Below, piece by piece: positions 11,101 to 23,420 of a stretch of DNA of 64,000 bases; position 1 is the first letter of the stretch; each line of letters begins with the position of its first letter. The position numbers and the translations under genes are program-made. Below the pieces are notes generated by a model. The model did not search any database, had not been told where the DNA came from, and saw only the letters and a list, made by a program, of their open reading frames with translations. This DNA is from Bedellia somnulentella (taxonomy: Eukaryota; Arthropoda; Insecta; Lepidoptera; Bedelliidae): contig OY755181.1 of NCBI GenBank assembly GCA_963576735.1, forward strand, positions 16,567,261 to 16,631,260, in the 5' to 3' direction.

Positions 11101-12244
11101 CGCCGGGGAAAGATTTGCCTTTAGTTATAACGAAAATCCAAACTATGGTCGAGGCGTCTTTGGTGAATCGTCCCTCTGATTATTATTTTATTTCTTGTGA
11201 TTTTAACTTACCTAATATACAGTGGCATACTGATAGTACCCCTACTTACATCCACCGAGGCAGTGTTGAGCTTCAGATGGCCTCACAGAGTTTTGTTGGA
11301 AAATTAGCAAGTCTTAACTTTTTGCAGTATAATTACATTTTAAACTCGAAAAACAATACTCTGGATTTAGTTTTTTCTAATTCAGCGGTTGAAATCCGGC
11401 GGTCGGATTTACCTCTTGTAAAAATTGATGAATATCACCCTGCACTCGATATGGCTATCACAGACATATTATCATATCCATTCATTGAGTCCTCTGAGAC
11501 CAAATACAGATATCGTAAGGGTGATTACGAGAAGATAAATAAATATCTATCCAATACTTCATGGTCAACCGTTGCTGATGCACCCTCTTTAGATTGTAGT
11601 TTAAATATTTTCTATGAAATTCTTAATAGATTAATAACTAAATTTGTTCCCTTAGATACACGTACGCAAGGCCGTAAATATCCTAAATGGTATACATCTG
11701 CCCTCATGAAGGCCTTGCGAGAAAAAAATCATGCTCACTCTCGTTGGAAAAAAAACAAAAACCCGTTAGATTACGAAGAGTTTTCACTCTGACGTAGGCG
11801 CTGTAAATTATTAGCTCAGGATTGTTACAACAACTACTTGATTAGTATTCAAAATAATATAAAGACTAACCCGAAACAGGTCTTACATAAAAGGAAAACG
11901 TGGTGAGTCATCTTATCCAAGAGTTTTTGAGCATGAAAACAAGTCACTGGACTCTGGGCAAATTATTTGCAACACCTTTAATAAGTTTTTTAGCTCGGTA
12001 TTTTCTCAACCCTCTAACAACTATACTTCAGATACACTCCCCCCTCCCTATTGCGACACTGGGAATACTATTTGCAGTTTAAAGACGGATGAAGATGAAA
12101 TTTATAAGCTATTACTATCCTTGGATCCTAACGCTGTTGCTGGTTCAGATGGTATTCCACCATTTTTTATTAAAATGTGCGCTAGAAATCTTTCATCACC
12201 TCTGTGCATAATTTATAACAAATCTTTCAAAGAAGGGGTTTTCC
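11101..12244 (+). pseudogene. Element A endonuclease 3' half and RT start
   Basis: The frame 11115-11792 continues the endonuclease broken at 4463; joining across the Transib composite keeps frame. It carries the SCDFNLPNIQW box and an EYHPALD motif. After a frameshift near 11790 comes the linker and the RT N-terminal GSDGIPPFFIK block. Element B interrupts at 12245; the 13 bases 12232-12244 (GAAGGGGTTTTCC) are repeated at 16094-16106. Confidence 0.8.
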
Positions 12245-15200
12245 AGCAATGGACGAGCTGTGCCGGTTGATGAACGACAACCCTTCCCCAGTGCCGTGGC
12301 TTGACTCTATGATGACATCGTCATCACCAGCTGAGTCACACGCACCAACCCAAAAGGAAGAGGAGGAGGACATCGGACACGATGCTCCCCAATAACATTC
12401 AAATCCTCCAAGCAAATCTCCAACATAGTCACGCGGCGACGGCTACCCTACGCACAGTGTTGGAGAAAACCCCAAACATCATCGCCCTGATTCAGGAGCC
12501 GTGGATCAGAGGAAACCGTATTTGTGGTCTCAATAATACCGGAGGTAAGTTGTTTTATGATACCACATCCCAAACACCAAGAGCCTGCATACTCATTCCT
12601 AATCATATGCAGGGTTTGTCCCTTATGCAATTCTGTTCTAGGGACCTGATCGCTGTCAAGATCCAGACAGCTGATACGGGCCTACCAGAGATGGTGCTAG
12701 CCTCCTGCTATATGCCCGGCGATGCTGAGGACTGCCCACCAAAGGAGCTAGCTGAACTTGTGCGGTACTGCGAGACGCTCCGAACAGAGATCGTCATTGG
12801 GGCTGACGCGAACGCACATCACCCGCTCTGGGGGTGTCAGAAATCAAATTCCAGAGGAGAGGTACTATCAACATATTTATTCTCCACTAACCTAAATGTA
12901 GCTAACGTAGGATCCGAACCAACATGGGTCACATCCCGAGGGCAAACAATAGTAGATATAACCTTAGTTAGTAGAGGAGCTTCTCATCTTGTAACGAATT
13001 GGCATGTGTCTCAAGATGTAAGTTGCTCCGACCATAGGCGAATCTGTTTCGATCTATCTAACCAATTTCCCGAACAGCCATCCAAACGTAACCCACGGAC
13101 AACGAATGTCCTGAAATATCGAACATTACTGAGAGACGAGTTAACCTCCGCAACCGCGCCAAATCTAGATAGTACAGTAGCGATTGAAGACAATGTCAAA
13201 TTTCTCACTGATGCTATCACCAAATCTTACGAGGCGTCCTGCCCCCTTAGGAGCCCACAACTCCAGGAAAAGAGTCTAGTAGATGGTGGGATGGGGAACT
13301 CGAATCTATGCGCGGTGAACTCCGTAATCTCTTTAACAAAGCCAAAAACTCCAGAATACCAGATGACTGGGAGGAATACAAATTATTCCTAAGAAAATAC
13401 AAAAAACTTACTAGATCACGCAGAAGGAAAGCTTGGCGGAAATACTGCGAATCAATAGAATCAAACAATAAGGCGGCGAGAATCAGGAAACTCCTGGCTT
13501 CAGATAATAATCTCACCGTAGGGCCGTTAAAAAAACCAGATGAAACATACACTACCACACATACAGAAACACACAAATTGCTACTGGAATGCCACTTCCC
13601 AGACTGCCGTCACACTGATGAAGTGTACTGGCCAGAGGAACCAATCAGCAGCCCCACGAACATAGATGTATCCCAAGCTGAAAAGATAGTCACACAAGAT
13701 AGAGTTGAATGGGCAATCAAAACCTTCAACCCCTTCAAATCGCCGGGACTTGACGGCATAATTCCGGCACTACTACAGTGGGCCAGAGATATCATCACCC
13801 CGTGGTTGGTGAAACTTTACCAATCGTGCATGGCGCACAGATATACCCCCCTACCATGGCGGGAGGTTAAAGTGACCTTCATTCCCAAACCTGGAAAATC
13901 TGACTATACAGACCCCAAATCCTTTAGACCCATTAGCCTAACTTCTTTTCTCTTAAAAACACTAGAGAGACTCTGTGACAGGTTCATTAGAGAGGAGATA
14001 TTAACAAAAAAGCCCCTACATACTCAACAGCATGTCTACACGAAGGACAAATCAACCGAAACAGCTCTCCACAGAGTTGTTTCCAAAATTGAGTGTGCTC
14101 TCAGCACTAAGTTGTCCTCATTATGCACCTTCATAGACATTGAAGGTGCCTTCGATAAAACTAATATCCCAAATATCAATAGAGCCCTGGAAAAATTCCA
14201 TGTTAATCCCACACTGCGGGGCTGGATAGTAAACATGTTGAAACTCAGAGCGGTACAAATAACTGTTAATGACACCAACAGAGCGGTGGTGACAAGGGGT
14301 TGTCCTCAAGGAGGTGTTTTATCCCCACTGCTCTGGAACATGGTGGTCGACTCACTCATTAAAAGACTAAACATGCAAGGCTACCTAACTATTGGCTATG
14401 CAGACGATCTCACGATTCTCATAAACGGAAACCATGCGAACACCCTCTGCAATCAAATGGGTCACGCTTTGAGGGTGGTTGAAAAATGGTGTAAAGATTT
14501 TGACCTACACGTCAATCCTAAGAAGACTGAACTAATTCTCTTTACTCGCAAACGGAAACTACCGCCGTTTGACCCTCCTAAGTTGTTTGGCACGCAACTT
14601 ACTTTATCCAAAACAGTAAAATATCTAGGAATCACCCTAGATGATAAACTTAACTGGAAACCACACTTAGAAAAGGTAATAAAAAAAGCCAGCGCAACCC
14701 TTTGGCAATGTAAAAGAATCTTGGGTAAGAACTGGGGACTCAAACCGAGAATCACACACTGGCTTTATACCACTGTCATCAGACCGGTGATAACCTACGG
14801 AGCTCTGATCTGGTGGCCAAGAACGAAACTTGTTACAGCCCAACATGAATTAGACAAGATGCAACGACAGGCTTGTCTAGCAATAACGGGCTGCATGTGC
14901 ACTACGCCTACAGCCGCACTACAAGCCTTACTAAATCTCCCCCCACTGTATTTATACATACAGCAAGAAGCAGCCATCTCTGCTGTAAGGCTACAGAGAG
15001 CAGGACACCTAAGCAACGACTCCAGAATCCTACATACTGAAATACTCACAGAAGCGTTGAAAGACCAGCCCCTACTGGCCGCCCCGTGTGATGGGATCAC
15101 CAAAACTATTAGATCCAAACATAACTATCGGGTTATACTTGACGAAGAAAAGTCAGACTTCTCTGGCCCTAAGGAGTTACGTGTGTATACTGATGGGTCC

Positions 15201-16093
15201 AAGACCAATCAAGGCACGGGGGCTGGCACACACTCCCTAGATCTAAATATAAGAATATCAAAAAGCCTGGGCCAATATAACACTGTTTTTTAGGCCGAAT
15301 GTCTTGGAATCATGCAAGCTGCCCAGGCCATAAAAGCAAGAAAAATCTCAGAAATGACCATAAAAATTATATCGGACAGCACTTCTGTCCTGCAAGCCCT
15401 CAATCGAAGCGAATACACTTCAGGTCTAGTCCTGGAATGTCACCAAGCCTTAGAAGAAGTGGCGCAGGACAACAATATTATCCTGCAATGGATAAAAGGC
15501 CATAGTGGGTCCTTAGGCAATGATGCGGCTGATGAGCTGGCTAGAGGGGGATCGGCTATGTCTCTGTACGGACCCGAACCCATAATACCTCTTCCATTCA
15601 ACCAGCTGCGCACGTGGCTAAGGGAACGCACACAAACCCTAGCAAGCGCGTGTTGGCAAGGCACGCCTGGCTGCAGACAGTCTAAAGAGGCAATGCCAAC
15701 TCTTAGGAAAAATCTGACCAGATATGCCTTACGCCTTAGCAGACCAAATCTACGAACTCTAGTGGGTGTTATCACAGGGCACTATGCCCTAAACAAACAC
15801 TTCCACACTCTAGGCATCACCGACAGCCCTCTGTGCCGTGCGTGCATGGAGGCGGACGAAACGGTCACTCATGTGCTCCAGGAATGCAACGGAGTAACCG
15901 ATATCCGAAATAACACCATCGGATCCAAAAAGTCGCTACCAGAGGCAATGGCTGACCTGGATAAGCTTTTGTCCTTCTGGTCTGAATTAGGTTGGGAAAC
16001 TTAAACGGCCAAATGGCCCACGTACAATGGCCCACCTCGCAGCTGGGTTAAGTGCGGAAACCCGAGGCGGTTAGCGCCCAACATACATACTTC
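12245..16093 (+). mobile_element. Non-LTR retrotransposon B (I/LOA type, with RNase H), 5' truncated
   Basis: B is 3849 bases and flanked by a perfect 13-base target duplication (12232-12244 and 16094-16106). It starts inside ORF1, whose final codons overlap the ATG of ORF2 (stop about 12391-12393, ATG at 12382). ORF2 encodes endonuclease, RT, RNase H and a C-terminal Cys-rich motif. Presence of RNase H points to the I/LOA group rather than Jockey or CR1. The 3' end is near ACATACATACTTC. Confidence 0.85.
12382..16004 (+). pseudogene. Element B ORF2: endonuclease, RT, RNase H
   Basis: Block one (12382 to about 13275) is the AP-like endonuclease with LQANLQHS at its start, an IQEPWI catalytic-Glu motif, a GADANAHHPLWG box and a CSDHRRI ending. 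A one-base frameshift near 13275 leads to block two (to 15290), the RT. It has SPGLDGIIPALL, FRPISLTSFLLK, the CPQGGVLSPLLW block and the catalytic YADD at about 14396-14407. RNase H starts near 15180 (YTDGSKT) and is cut by an in-frame TAG at 15291-15293, then continues in the same frame (AECLGI, SDST, HSGSLGNDAAD). A Cys/His cluster (CRACME, THVLQEC) ends the protein. It is otherwise intact. Confidence 0.85.
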
Positions 16094-16106
16094 GAAGGGG
16101 TTTTCC

Positions 16107-17480
16107 CCTCTAAATGGAAAGATGCACTAATTTTACCTATCCATAAAAAGGGGCCAAAATATAAAATATCTAATTACAGACCTATATCTATTTTAAACGT
16201 TTTTGCTAAGGTTTTAGAGAAAATTGTATACAACCACATCTATCCCGTAATTAGACCTAAACTTCCTCCCCAACAACATGGGTTCATACGGGGCAAATCT
16301 GTCAACACAAATTTAATAGTCTTTGTAGATTCCCTTCTACACAGTATGGAGCGTCGGGTTCAAGTTGACGTCATATACACCGACATAGAAAAATGCTTCG
16401 ACCGTACAGACCATAATATTCTATTACGTAAACTACTCAAATTGGGCGTGCAGGGTGACCTGCTTCGCTGGTTGTCTTCTTATATTGAAAATCGGCACCA
16501 AGATGTAGTGTTGGGAGGTTATAGATCCGACTACGTGGATGTACCCTCGGGGGTTCCCCAGGGATCTCATTTGGGCCCTCTTTTGTTTAACGCATAATTG
16601 TATGACATTTACAGCGTCTTTGGTGAGTCAAATTTTATTATGAATGCGGATGACAAAAAGATTTACTGCGGCTTTCGCAATGAAAACGACTGCGATAAGC
16701 TTCAAAGGGATCTCGATAACTTGGCAGCGTATTACAAAGCCAACAAAATAAACGTTAGCGTTTCAAAGTGCGTTCAAATATCTTTTTCGCGCAACCTTCG
16801 ACCTATCCAGCATACCTACTACTTAGATAACCAGCCAATAAAACGAGTTAACTCCGTGAAAGATCTAGGAGTCACCTTGGGATTCGAAGCTCACTTTTGA
16901 AAATCATATAGACGATATCACCAATCGCGCTTATCGTATCGTTTGGGCTTTGTTATGAGGGTATGTGAGCCTTTTAATGATCTTAATTGTATAAAATCTA
17001 TTTATTACGCATATGTACGTAGTGTTCTAGAATTCGCTTCCTCTATTTGGTCCCCGCATTATCTAAAGTATATTCAAATGATTGAGTCGATACAGCGCAT
17101 ATTTATACGTCACTTGGACTTCAGAACTAAACGATGGGACTGCACCTACGAAACGTCATGCAAACATCAGAAAATATTACAACTTGACCAGCGCCGCATT
17201 CTTTTAGACATGTTAGTTCTGCATGATGTTTTGAGTGGTCGGATGGATTGTCCCAGGTCCCAACGTAGTTTCCCAAATTGGACTAAACACGCCTGCGCTC
17301 AGAACTCGCCATACTTTTAGAAAAATGTTTCACTTACCTTTTGCTAGAACCAACTATGCTCATAACGCGCCTATTCAACGAATTTTAGATGAGTACAACA
17401 AATATTTTTATTCCCTCGATCCGTTTGCACATAGCAAGTCTATTTTCAAACGCTTGGTTCTAGACGCTATAGTTGTTTAG
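16107..17480 (+). pseudogene. Element A reverse transcriptase core and C-terminus
   Basis: This continues A after the B insertion. RT blocks are seen in order: YRPISILNVFAKVLEK, QHGFIRGKS, a DIEKCFD catalytic Asp block, GVPQGSHLGPLLFNA, then the ADD core at about 16642-16650, where the usual Tyr/Phe is Asn (NADDKK). A TAA at 16596-16598, a frameshift near 16876 and another before 16955 disrupt the frame. The C-terminal part (16943-17480) includes the conserved YYAYVRSVLEFASSIW stretch. The copy is inactive. Confidence 0.85.
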
Positions 17481-17895
17481 GTAGATTCAACCATTTCTAT
17501 GTCATATTATTTAAATAAGGTTTTACTATTATATAACGTTTATGCATATCAATACAATCACATTCACATACATACACTCACATTCTCATATACACACTCA
17601 CACATCATAACACACATTACAAGTATCATCAATTATCATTAATATTAAATTTTATTCTTTTCTCAATTGTTTAGCATTTTTACATATATTTTTTTTTCTT
17701 TTTCTGTTGTTACTCATTATGTCTTTAGATAGTTTAGTTTATTATTATTTTTTCTTTTGAATTAACTGTGTGTGTATCTTGTTTTAACTTGTGATCATCT
17801 GTTATTGGCCTTATTTACTGTACTGTTTCAACTTACTATATAATATGTGTTGCTGTTGATGATCCTTATATAATAAATAAATATATAAATTTTAC
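17481..17895 (+). mobile_element. Element A 3' untranslated region and tail
   Basis: CA/TA-rich sequence with several ACACTCACA runs, ending in a TATAATAAATAAATATATAAAT tail of the simple type that ends many LINE copies. Nothing else is coded here. Confidence 0.55.
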
Positions 17896-20280
17896 TTTTG
17901 TACGTGAGCATCTGCAGAAATTTATAATGGGGCCCTATTGCCGCAGCTTCGCTGTCTCTCTCCGTCAGCCATATTTATATAGCTAAGTTTTCTTAGATAG
18001 TGTAGGCCAGATTCGCCACGCGGTGGTGTGCCTGGGTACCTCAATATAGACTCCAGCCGCCACGGTGGATTCAAAGCGCTTTATCTGCAGTCCTTTGAAA
18101 TCCCATTTCTGCTTGTATTTGTCTGGCCAATCCAAATGACTGCTTGTACATACATAGAAGGAAACTATCGTGTTCTGCGTAGCTAGTACGAGCCGTCTTT
18201 TAACGCACTTACTTAGTATCGTATATTGTCATCTCATTCTTACCGTTATCGTGTCGATAAAATAGCGCTTGTGCTAGGCCTCCTGTTGTCGGTGGTCAAT
18301 GTGGAGGATAGGGAAAGATCTTGTATACTAAATATTGTAGAAACTTCGATACCGTTTGTTTTTCAACTATTGCTATTGTCATGTTTCAGTCAAAGTCTGA
18401 ACAATATTTTGGTATTATCTGTAATGAGACAAATGCTATAGATGTCTCACTATTTATCATGTAACAGAAAAAAGTATAACCCAGCAGCCCAGATTCTACA
18501 TCAACAGCTTGCTCTGAATTACGGACGCAACAGAGGATCTACCGGAGCCGATTCTAGAAAGCAACCGAGCTAAATCTATTGGAACTGTAGCGTCCCAACA
18601 GCCCACGGACTCACTCTCACACTAGCAGCGTCTTATAATCCTACATCGCAGTATCGAAATATTTCTTTTAGCTAAGTATAAATACAAATTATGAGTTGGC
18701 ACACAGTCGGTTGTACTGGCCTGTATATATTTGCTATTCCCACATGACTTATCCGTTATCACGTACATGACTGTTCTAGGGAGTAAGCCTGACCCTTGCA
18801 TGCCAAGGGTCTCGTGAAAGTCGAAACCGAGAAACGTCGGAAGTATCGGGATCCGAGCCACGAGATTACTGACCGAGTTTGAATTCGACGAATTTTACTT
18901 CCAACCAGCCTCGCGACTAACTTGAGGTGGTTGGATTTCTGAGTGTTGGTTCCAGCACAAATTCAGTTCTTGAACCTGAGTCACTGGCACTGCGCTTTTA
19001 TCAGGGAATCTCCCGTTTTAAAAATGAAATTTACTTTTTGGCCATGGGATGGAAGTGATGGGAATCTTACATATATACTCAAAATAAAAATCTATGTACA
19101 ACAGGATCAGTTGAACTTATTTTCACATAGTGTAGTCTTAGTCGTCTTTACAAAACAGATTGAAACTTCAAAAATATTGTGTATAAACTTTATTGTTTGT
19201 CTAAACTTCTAGATCGTGTACAAGAACCTTTAAATATGCGATACCCGATAGGTTTAAACATTGCTAGAACAGTCCCTTAAGCCTATGTTCAGTTATATTG
19301 TCGTATTTATCTAATGATACAACGAAAATTTTTAATCTTAAGCTTATATTAGTTAAAATGACTATAATTATTATAGCTATAATATAAGTATTCAATTTTA
19401 AAGGTAAGTTAACATGGTACAAAAGCTGTTACTTACAAGAAACTAAGGTTTATAAGGAACTCAAAATGAAGAATTATCTTCATATATTATTTATTATTTA
19501 ATCACGGCTATATTTTAGGACAGAAGATTTAATGAGAATTTCAAATGCAGCGTAGTCATTCTTTTTTTTTATATTATTGTTTATTTTTATTTAATAATTA
19601 AAAGCTTTTTCTTTTTATGAATAACTCCCTCAATTATATATTTTAATCTTAGCTTATCAATCATACAATTCGTTTCCAGGCCTAAACATTAAAAAACATC
19701 ATGATGGTTTTATGATACAATTAAATATATCTACGGTACAGTCAGCTACAAAAATATGTATTCATTATAAACGCCAATTATATATACCCCTCTACACTTA
19801 TCAATAATATGGCAATGGCAACTAGAAAAATATTAAAGAACATACTTGTTTGCTATCACATTTCAATGTATATGAGAAAAGATGTTATTATTCTTCTGAT
19901 TATATTTTATTGCGTTTTATATGAATACAAAACTAAAATTTTCGCTTAATTATAAATGTATTAGATGGAATTATAGTTTTATTCAATTGACGCCGTTGAT
20001 AGAAGATAGGTCACTTCGCTGCTCGTACGAAGACCTGGGTGCGATCTTCTCTCGTTCTTCGTTTCCCGCCAAAAATATTGCGAGATGTTCCTGTTGAAAA
20101 AAAATATCAGAATATGCTGAGTCTCATTAGTAAAGGTTTAAGATACTTGTTGAAACTTCGAAGATATCATCTTCATCACAGGGACTACTACTAAAGACTA
20201 CTACCGTAATAGTAAGGTAGAACAAGATGAACCATTTAAAAAAAACCTACCACCTTATTTAACTCTTGTTTCTCGTAAAT
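17896..20280. other. 2.4 kb without a recognised gene
   Basis: Contains one GCACGAGCG-type MITE (18182-18278). Short open frames (18226-18441, 18622-18861, 18943-19212) match nothing I recognise, and the first overlaps the MITE. The right half is strongly AT-rich. Confidence 0.5.
18182..18278 (-). mobile_element. GCACGAGCG-type MITE, copy 1
   Basis: Reverse-complement copy of the short repeat seen at 20739, 44022 and 45465. The ends are CTAGTACGAG-like and form terminal inverted repeats. The core contains the complement of GATAACGGTTAGAATGAGAT. Confidence 0.6.
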
Positions 20281-20282
20281 AA

Positions 20283-20512
20283 ACGCTTTTTTTTTTTTTT
20301 TTTAATAGCCGGGACCGACGGCTTTACGTGCCCTGCGAAGCACGGAATCATCTTAATTTTCGGATAATCAGGTGATTCAAGCCTGCAATATCCTACCAAA
20401 CTGGGTTAAATCTTACAAATTAAATTTGTAAGGTTACCACCCCCCGGGGATCGAACCCGAGACCTCCGTACTTGAAACAAGCGCTTAACTGCGAGACCAC
20501 GGACGCAGTCAA
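20283..20512 (-). mobile_element. tRNA-derived SINE (minus strand)
   Basis: Read on the minus strand it opens with a tRNA-like head: GTCCGTGGTCTCGCAGTTAA (A box region), then GGGTTCGATCCCCGG (B box) at about 20446-20460. A body follows that ends in a poly(A) tail, seen here as a T run near 20288-20305. This is the usual build of lepidopteran SINEs. Confidence 0.75.
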
Positions 20513-20738
20513 TATTATATATCTGTAATTATTCTTTGTGATTAATGAACATAGGGAATATAGCTTGAGATTGAGACATATCACAAACCATATTTCTTGT
20601 AGAATAATTTTCCCATGCCAGAATAAGTAGGTAGGTAACTGTACTGATAAGAAAGAGGGGATGGGTGGGATAAGTACCCCGACTTTATTTTAAATTTAAA
20701 TATTTAAAACTACTTATTTGTTTCGAATTAATACGAGG

Positions 20739-20873
20739 CCTAGCACGAGCGCTATTTCATCGTTGGTGAGAATGAGATAAAAGTATATGCAATAGATGTA
20801 AGTGCGAAAGAGATGGCGATTTTTATACCACACGTTATCTAGTTAAAAGATCGTTCGTGCTAGCAGTGCAGAC
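20739..20873 (+). mobile_element. GCACGAGCG-type MITE, copy 2
   Basis: About 135 bases with inverted ends CTAGCACGAGCG and CGTTCGTGCTAG. The internal sequence is diverged from the 44022 and 45465 copies. There is no coding capacity. Confidence 0.65.
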
Positions 20874-20906
20874 CGTGTTCAGACTATATACTCGACTCGT
20901 ATTTAA

Positions 20907-21050
20907 AACTAGTGGATCGGCCCAGCTTCGCACGGGTAGCGTTGTTTTATTTATATCTGAGGTTTCTTCAAACACTGCTCAAGATTTGTGAAATTTAGCG
21001 CAATGATTACTACTTAGAGCACTCCTGAATAGTGTAGCCATAGAGTAAAG
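20907..21050 (+). mobile_element. Head of an RTE-like LINE-tail repeat
   Basis: Begins CTAGTGGATCGGCCCAGC, as does the copy at 48018. The matching tail appears at 23416-24199, so a single repeat may have been split by 2.4 kb of later insertions, or these are two partial copies. Confidence 0.55.
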
Positions 21051-21390
21051 AAATACACTGGAAATAGAGAGCCTTCTTGCTTAGTGATAACCCCTCACTC
21101 GTGAGGTACCTCGTTTAAGTTACTCGTCGCGAAAAAATGAGGAAGTTCTCGTATTTGAAATATAAACCACCTCACGTAGCTCCTCACTTTTTCGAGGCGC
21201 GAGTCGAGGCAGCACTCGAATAGACCAAAGTGAGTGAGTGAGTTACCGACTATTTAAATGTTGAGTCGATACATACATTATACTCGTGTCGCGGTAGAAG
21301 GAGTCGGGTCAGTTTGATGGAATGATTAGTCAGTTTATTTTAGCGTTTTCTTACAAATAGTACTCATTTAATTTTACCTTAGATTAGCTT

Positions 21391-21680
21391 ACATACATAC
21401 ATACATATACTCACGGCCATTAATCCCAAAACGGGGTAGCCAGAGCTGCAGAGCTAGAATCTCCTCAGCCACATTTGGATATTGATAGGGGATTAGATGG
21501 CAGAAATGTAGTATAGTTGGTGATGGGTTTCCAACTGCATCGCCCAAAAACCACTAAAGGCCCCATACCCTTAGTCACCTCTTACGACACCCGTGGGTAG
21601 AAAGGGGTAGCGACATTCTAAGCCGGCACTACACGGCAATCTAAGTCGGCACTACACGGCAAAGCCGGCACTACACGGCA
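21391..21680 (-). mobile_element. ATGT-tailed SINE-like repeat (S1), with triple head
   Basis: S1 is about 250 bases. On its own strand it starts GCYGTGTAGTGYCGGCTTAG, contains a B-box-like GGTTGGAGACC, and ends in (ATGT)n. This copy carries three tandem copies of the roughly 20-base head (CGGCACTACACGGCA on the plus strand) at 21625-21680. Confidence 0.75.
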
Positions 21681-22805
21681 AATTATAATAGCTTAATTAT
21701 ATTAATGGGCCGAAGTGAGTAAAAGAACTAATAAAGCAGTTATAGAAAGTTTGTTTCAATTTACAAATTTTGAATAATTTAATTAAGGGCGTCCCCGGAA
21801 AAATAGGTTGATGTTGATTGTTTGGAAGTTCTATAAAGTCTGATTTGATGATATTGATATGACATGAATAAAATAAATGTTGGTGATTAGTTCATGGTGT
21901 TAAAATTTGATGTTTAACATTTTAATAAATTGCTGAAAAATATGATGAAAAAAATTGAATTGGAACATGCTTTGTTTTCATAAAAACCGTATAGGCTCCA
22001 CTGGCATAACATACATGTGAACTCATGTGTCTACATACGCGTAGCTTTAACATCTGTAACTTTGATGTTGAACTTTTCATTTAAACATTATAGTTATTCA
22101 ATAAAACTAAATAAACTACATTTATCCTGCGCGCGCGTTTTTTCTGTCCCTGTCACTCTCAGTAAATTTGACGTAAGAGTGAGCGCAATAGCTGCAAAAT
22201 GCGGGGAGGCCCTTAAGTTTATTTATAAAAAAATACCAAGTATAAAACATTAGAACTCATTCAGAACTCAATACTCATTAAAAAGAGTGAGATATACAAT
22301 ACAACGCTAGAACGCTACGTCTTGCTAGATTTCAATGACACTCAGTTTATGTTGCCTAATAAACGCCATTTTGGGTCGAACTTCGAAGAAATCACCCGAC
22401 CGAAGTTCTATTACAACAAACTCCAACATACAATACATTACATACCTAATCTACAGTATCGTATCGTACTACGTACTACGTACATAAATTATAACAACGA
22501 CAGCATTATTGTATTATTATCAATGCCATGAGATCATAGAGTAAAGTAATACACTGGATTTAAAGAGCCAACTTGCTGGATTTTAATGTCACCTAGTTTA
22601 TAATGCAAACTTATCGCCATCTCGAGGCATTCCACCCGAACTTCTGCTACAATTTAATCACCTATATATATCTATAAGTATATTGCGCCTTAACTTCGAT
22701 GTACTGTCTGTGTATGGCTAAGAATATATAACATTAAAAAAAAAACAAAACATGTCGAAGAAGTAGACACATTTCTCTACCGTTTTTCGTAATTTTCCTT
22801 ATAAA

Positions 22806-23035
22806 TTTTTTTTTTTTTTTTGTTTACCGGAGGGGAAATCCTCATGGATCCCCCGTCGCTCTCTCGAGCGAGACTTTTACCGACTAAAACCCCTCCGGCT
22901 CGGTGCTGCTGGCCCAGCGGCCTATGCGGCGTCACCTTGATGTGTTGTGCCGGGCGGCTGAAGGCCGCCCTGGCGGTGAAAGGGAGTGTACCTAAGCTAA
23001 GTCGGATAGGGAAGCTAAGTCGGATAGAATAAAAA
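22806..23035. repeat. GC-rich repeat end with T run
   Basis: A T run (22807-22820) is followed by about 165 GC-rich bases (GGAGGGGAAATCC onward) and a short tandem AAGCTAAGTCGGATAG. On the minus strand this would be the GC-rich 3' end of a retroelement with a poly(A) tail. The family is not recognised. Confidence 0.4.
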
Positions 23036-23052
23036 TATTTCGTAAAATTTTA

Positions 23053-23420
23053 GGTTTATATACTCTAATAAAGAAGAAATCATACCGCGATGTATGTAGG
23101 AATTACCAACAGTGCCATCTATTGATGAATATGCAAATTACGGCGCGCTTTTTTAATAAGATCAGGTGGAACTGCAATAGAGGCGCTGTTAAAAATCACA
23201 AAGTGAGGATGTAAGGAAGTTTTCAGCCCCTGCATGAGATACTAAAACACACGAAGATTTTTTTGGTTTATATACTCTAATAAAGAAGAAATCATACCGC
23301 GATGTAGCAATTACCGACAGTGCCATCTATTGGTGAATATGCAAATCACAGCGCGCTTTTGTATCAGGTTTGCGCTGTTAAAAACTACAAAGTGAGACTG
23401 GAGGGAAGTTTTCATTTCCA
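23053..23420. repeat. Two tandem copies of a 0.2 kb unit
   Basis: The block opening GGTTTATATACTCTAATAAA occurs at 23053 and again at 23265, each followed by CATACCGCGATGTA and ATGCAAAT landmarks. The copies differ by small indels. The unit resembles the internal part of the RTE-like repeat that resumes at 23416. Confidence 0.65.

Larger units (their letters stand above)
4041..17895 (+). mobile_element. Non-LTR retrotransposon A (Jockey/CR1 type), interrupted twice
   Basis: The parts of A are: endonuclease 5' half (about 4062-4463), endonuclease 3' half and RT start (11101-12244), RT core and C-terminus (16107-17480), and a 3' region ending in an AT-rich tail of ATAAA-like repeats near 17868-17895. 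The gaps hold a Transib composite (4464-11100) and LINE B (12245-16093). At both gaps the two flanking pieces rejoin in the same reading frame once the insert and one target duplication are removed. No ORF1 is seen, so the 5' end is probably truncated. The 5' boundary is uncertain. Confidence 0.8.

Noticed and set aside
17570..17610. CA-rich run as a possible telomeric or regulatory repeat
   Set aside because: It lies in the 3' region of LINE A and is simple sequence.
22820..23032. GC-rich 70-residue frame as a possible exon
   Set aside because: Short, next to a long T run, no splice sites or domain. More like a retroelement end.
23053..23420. CRISPR-like or satellite array
   Set aside because: Only two diverged copies of a 0.2 kb unit, in a eukaryotic repeat.
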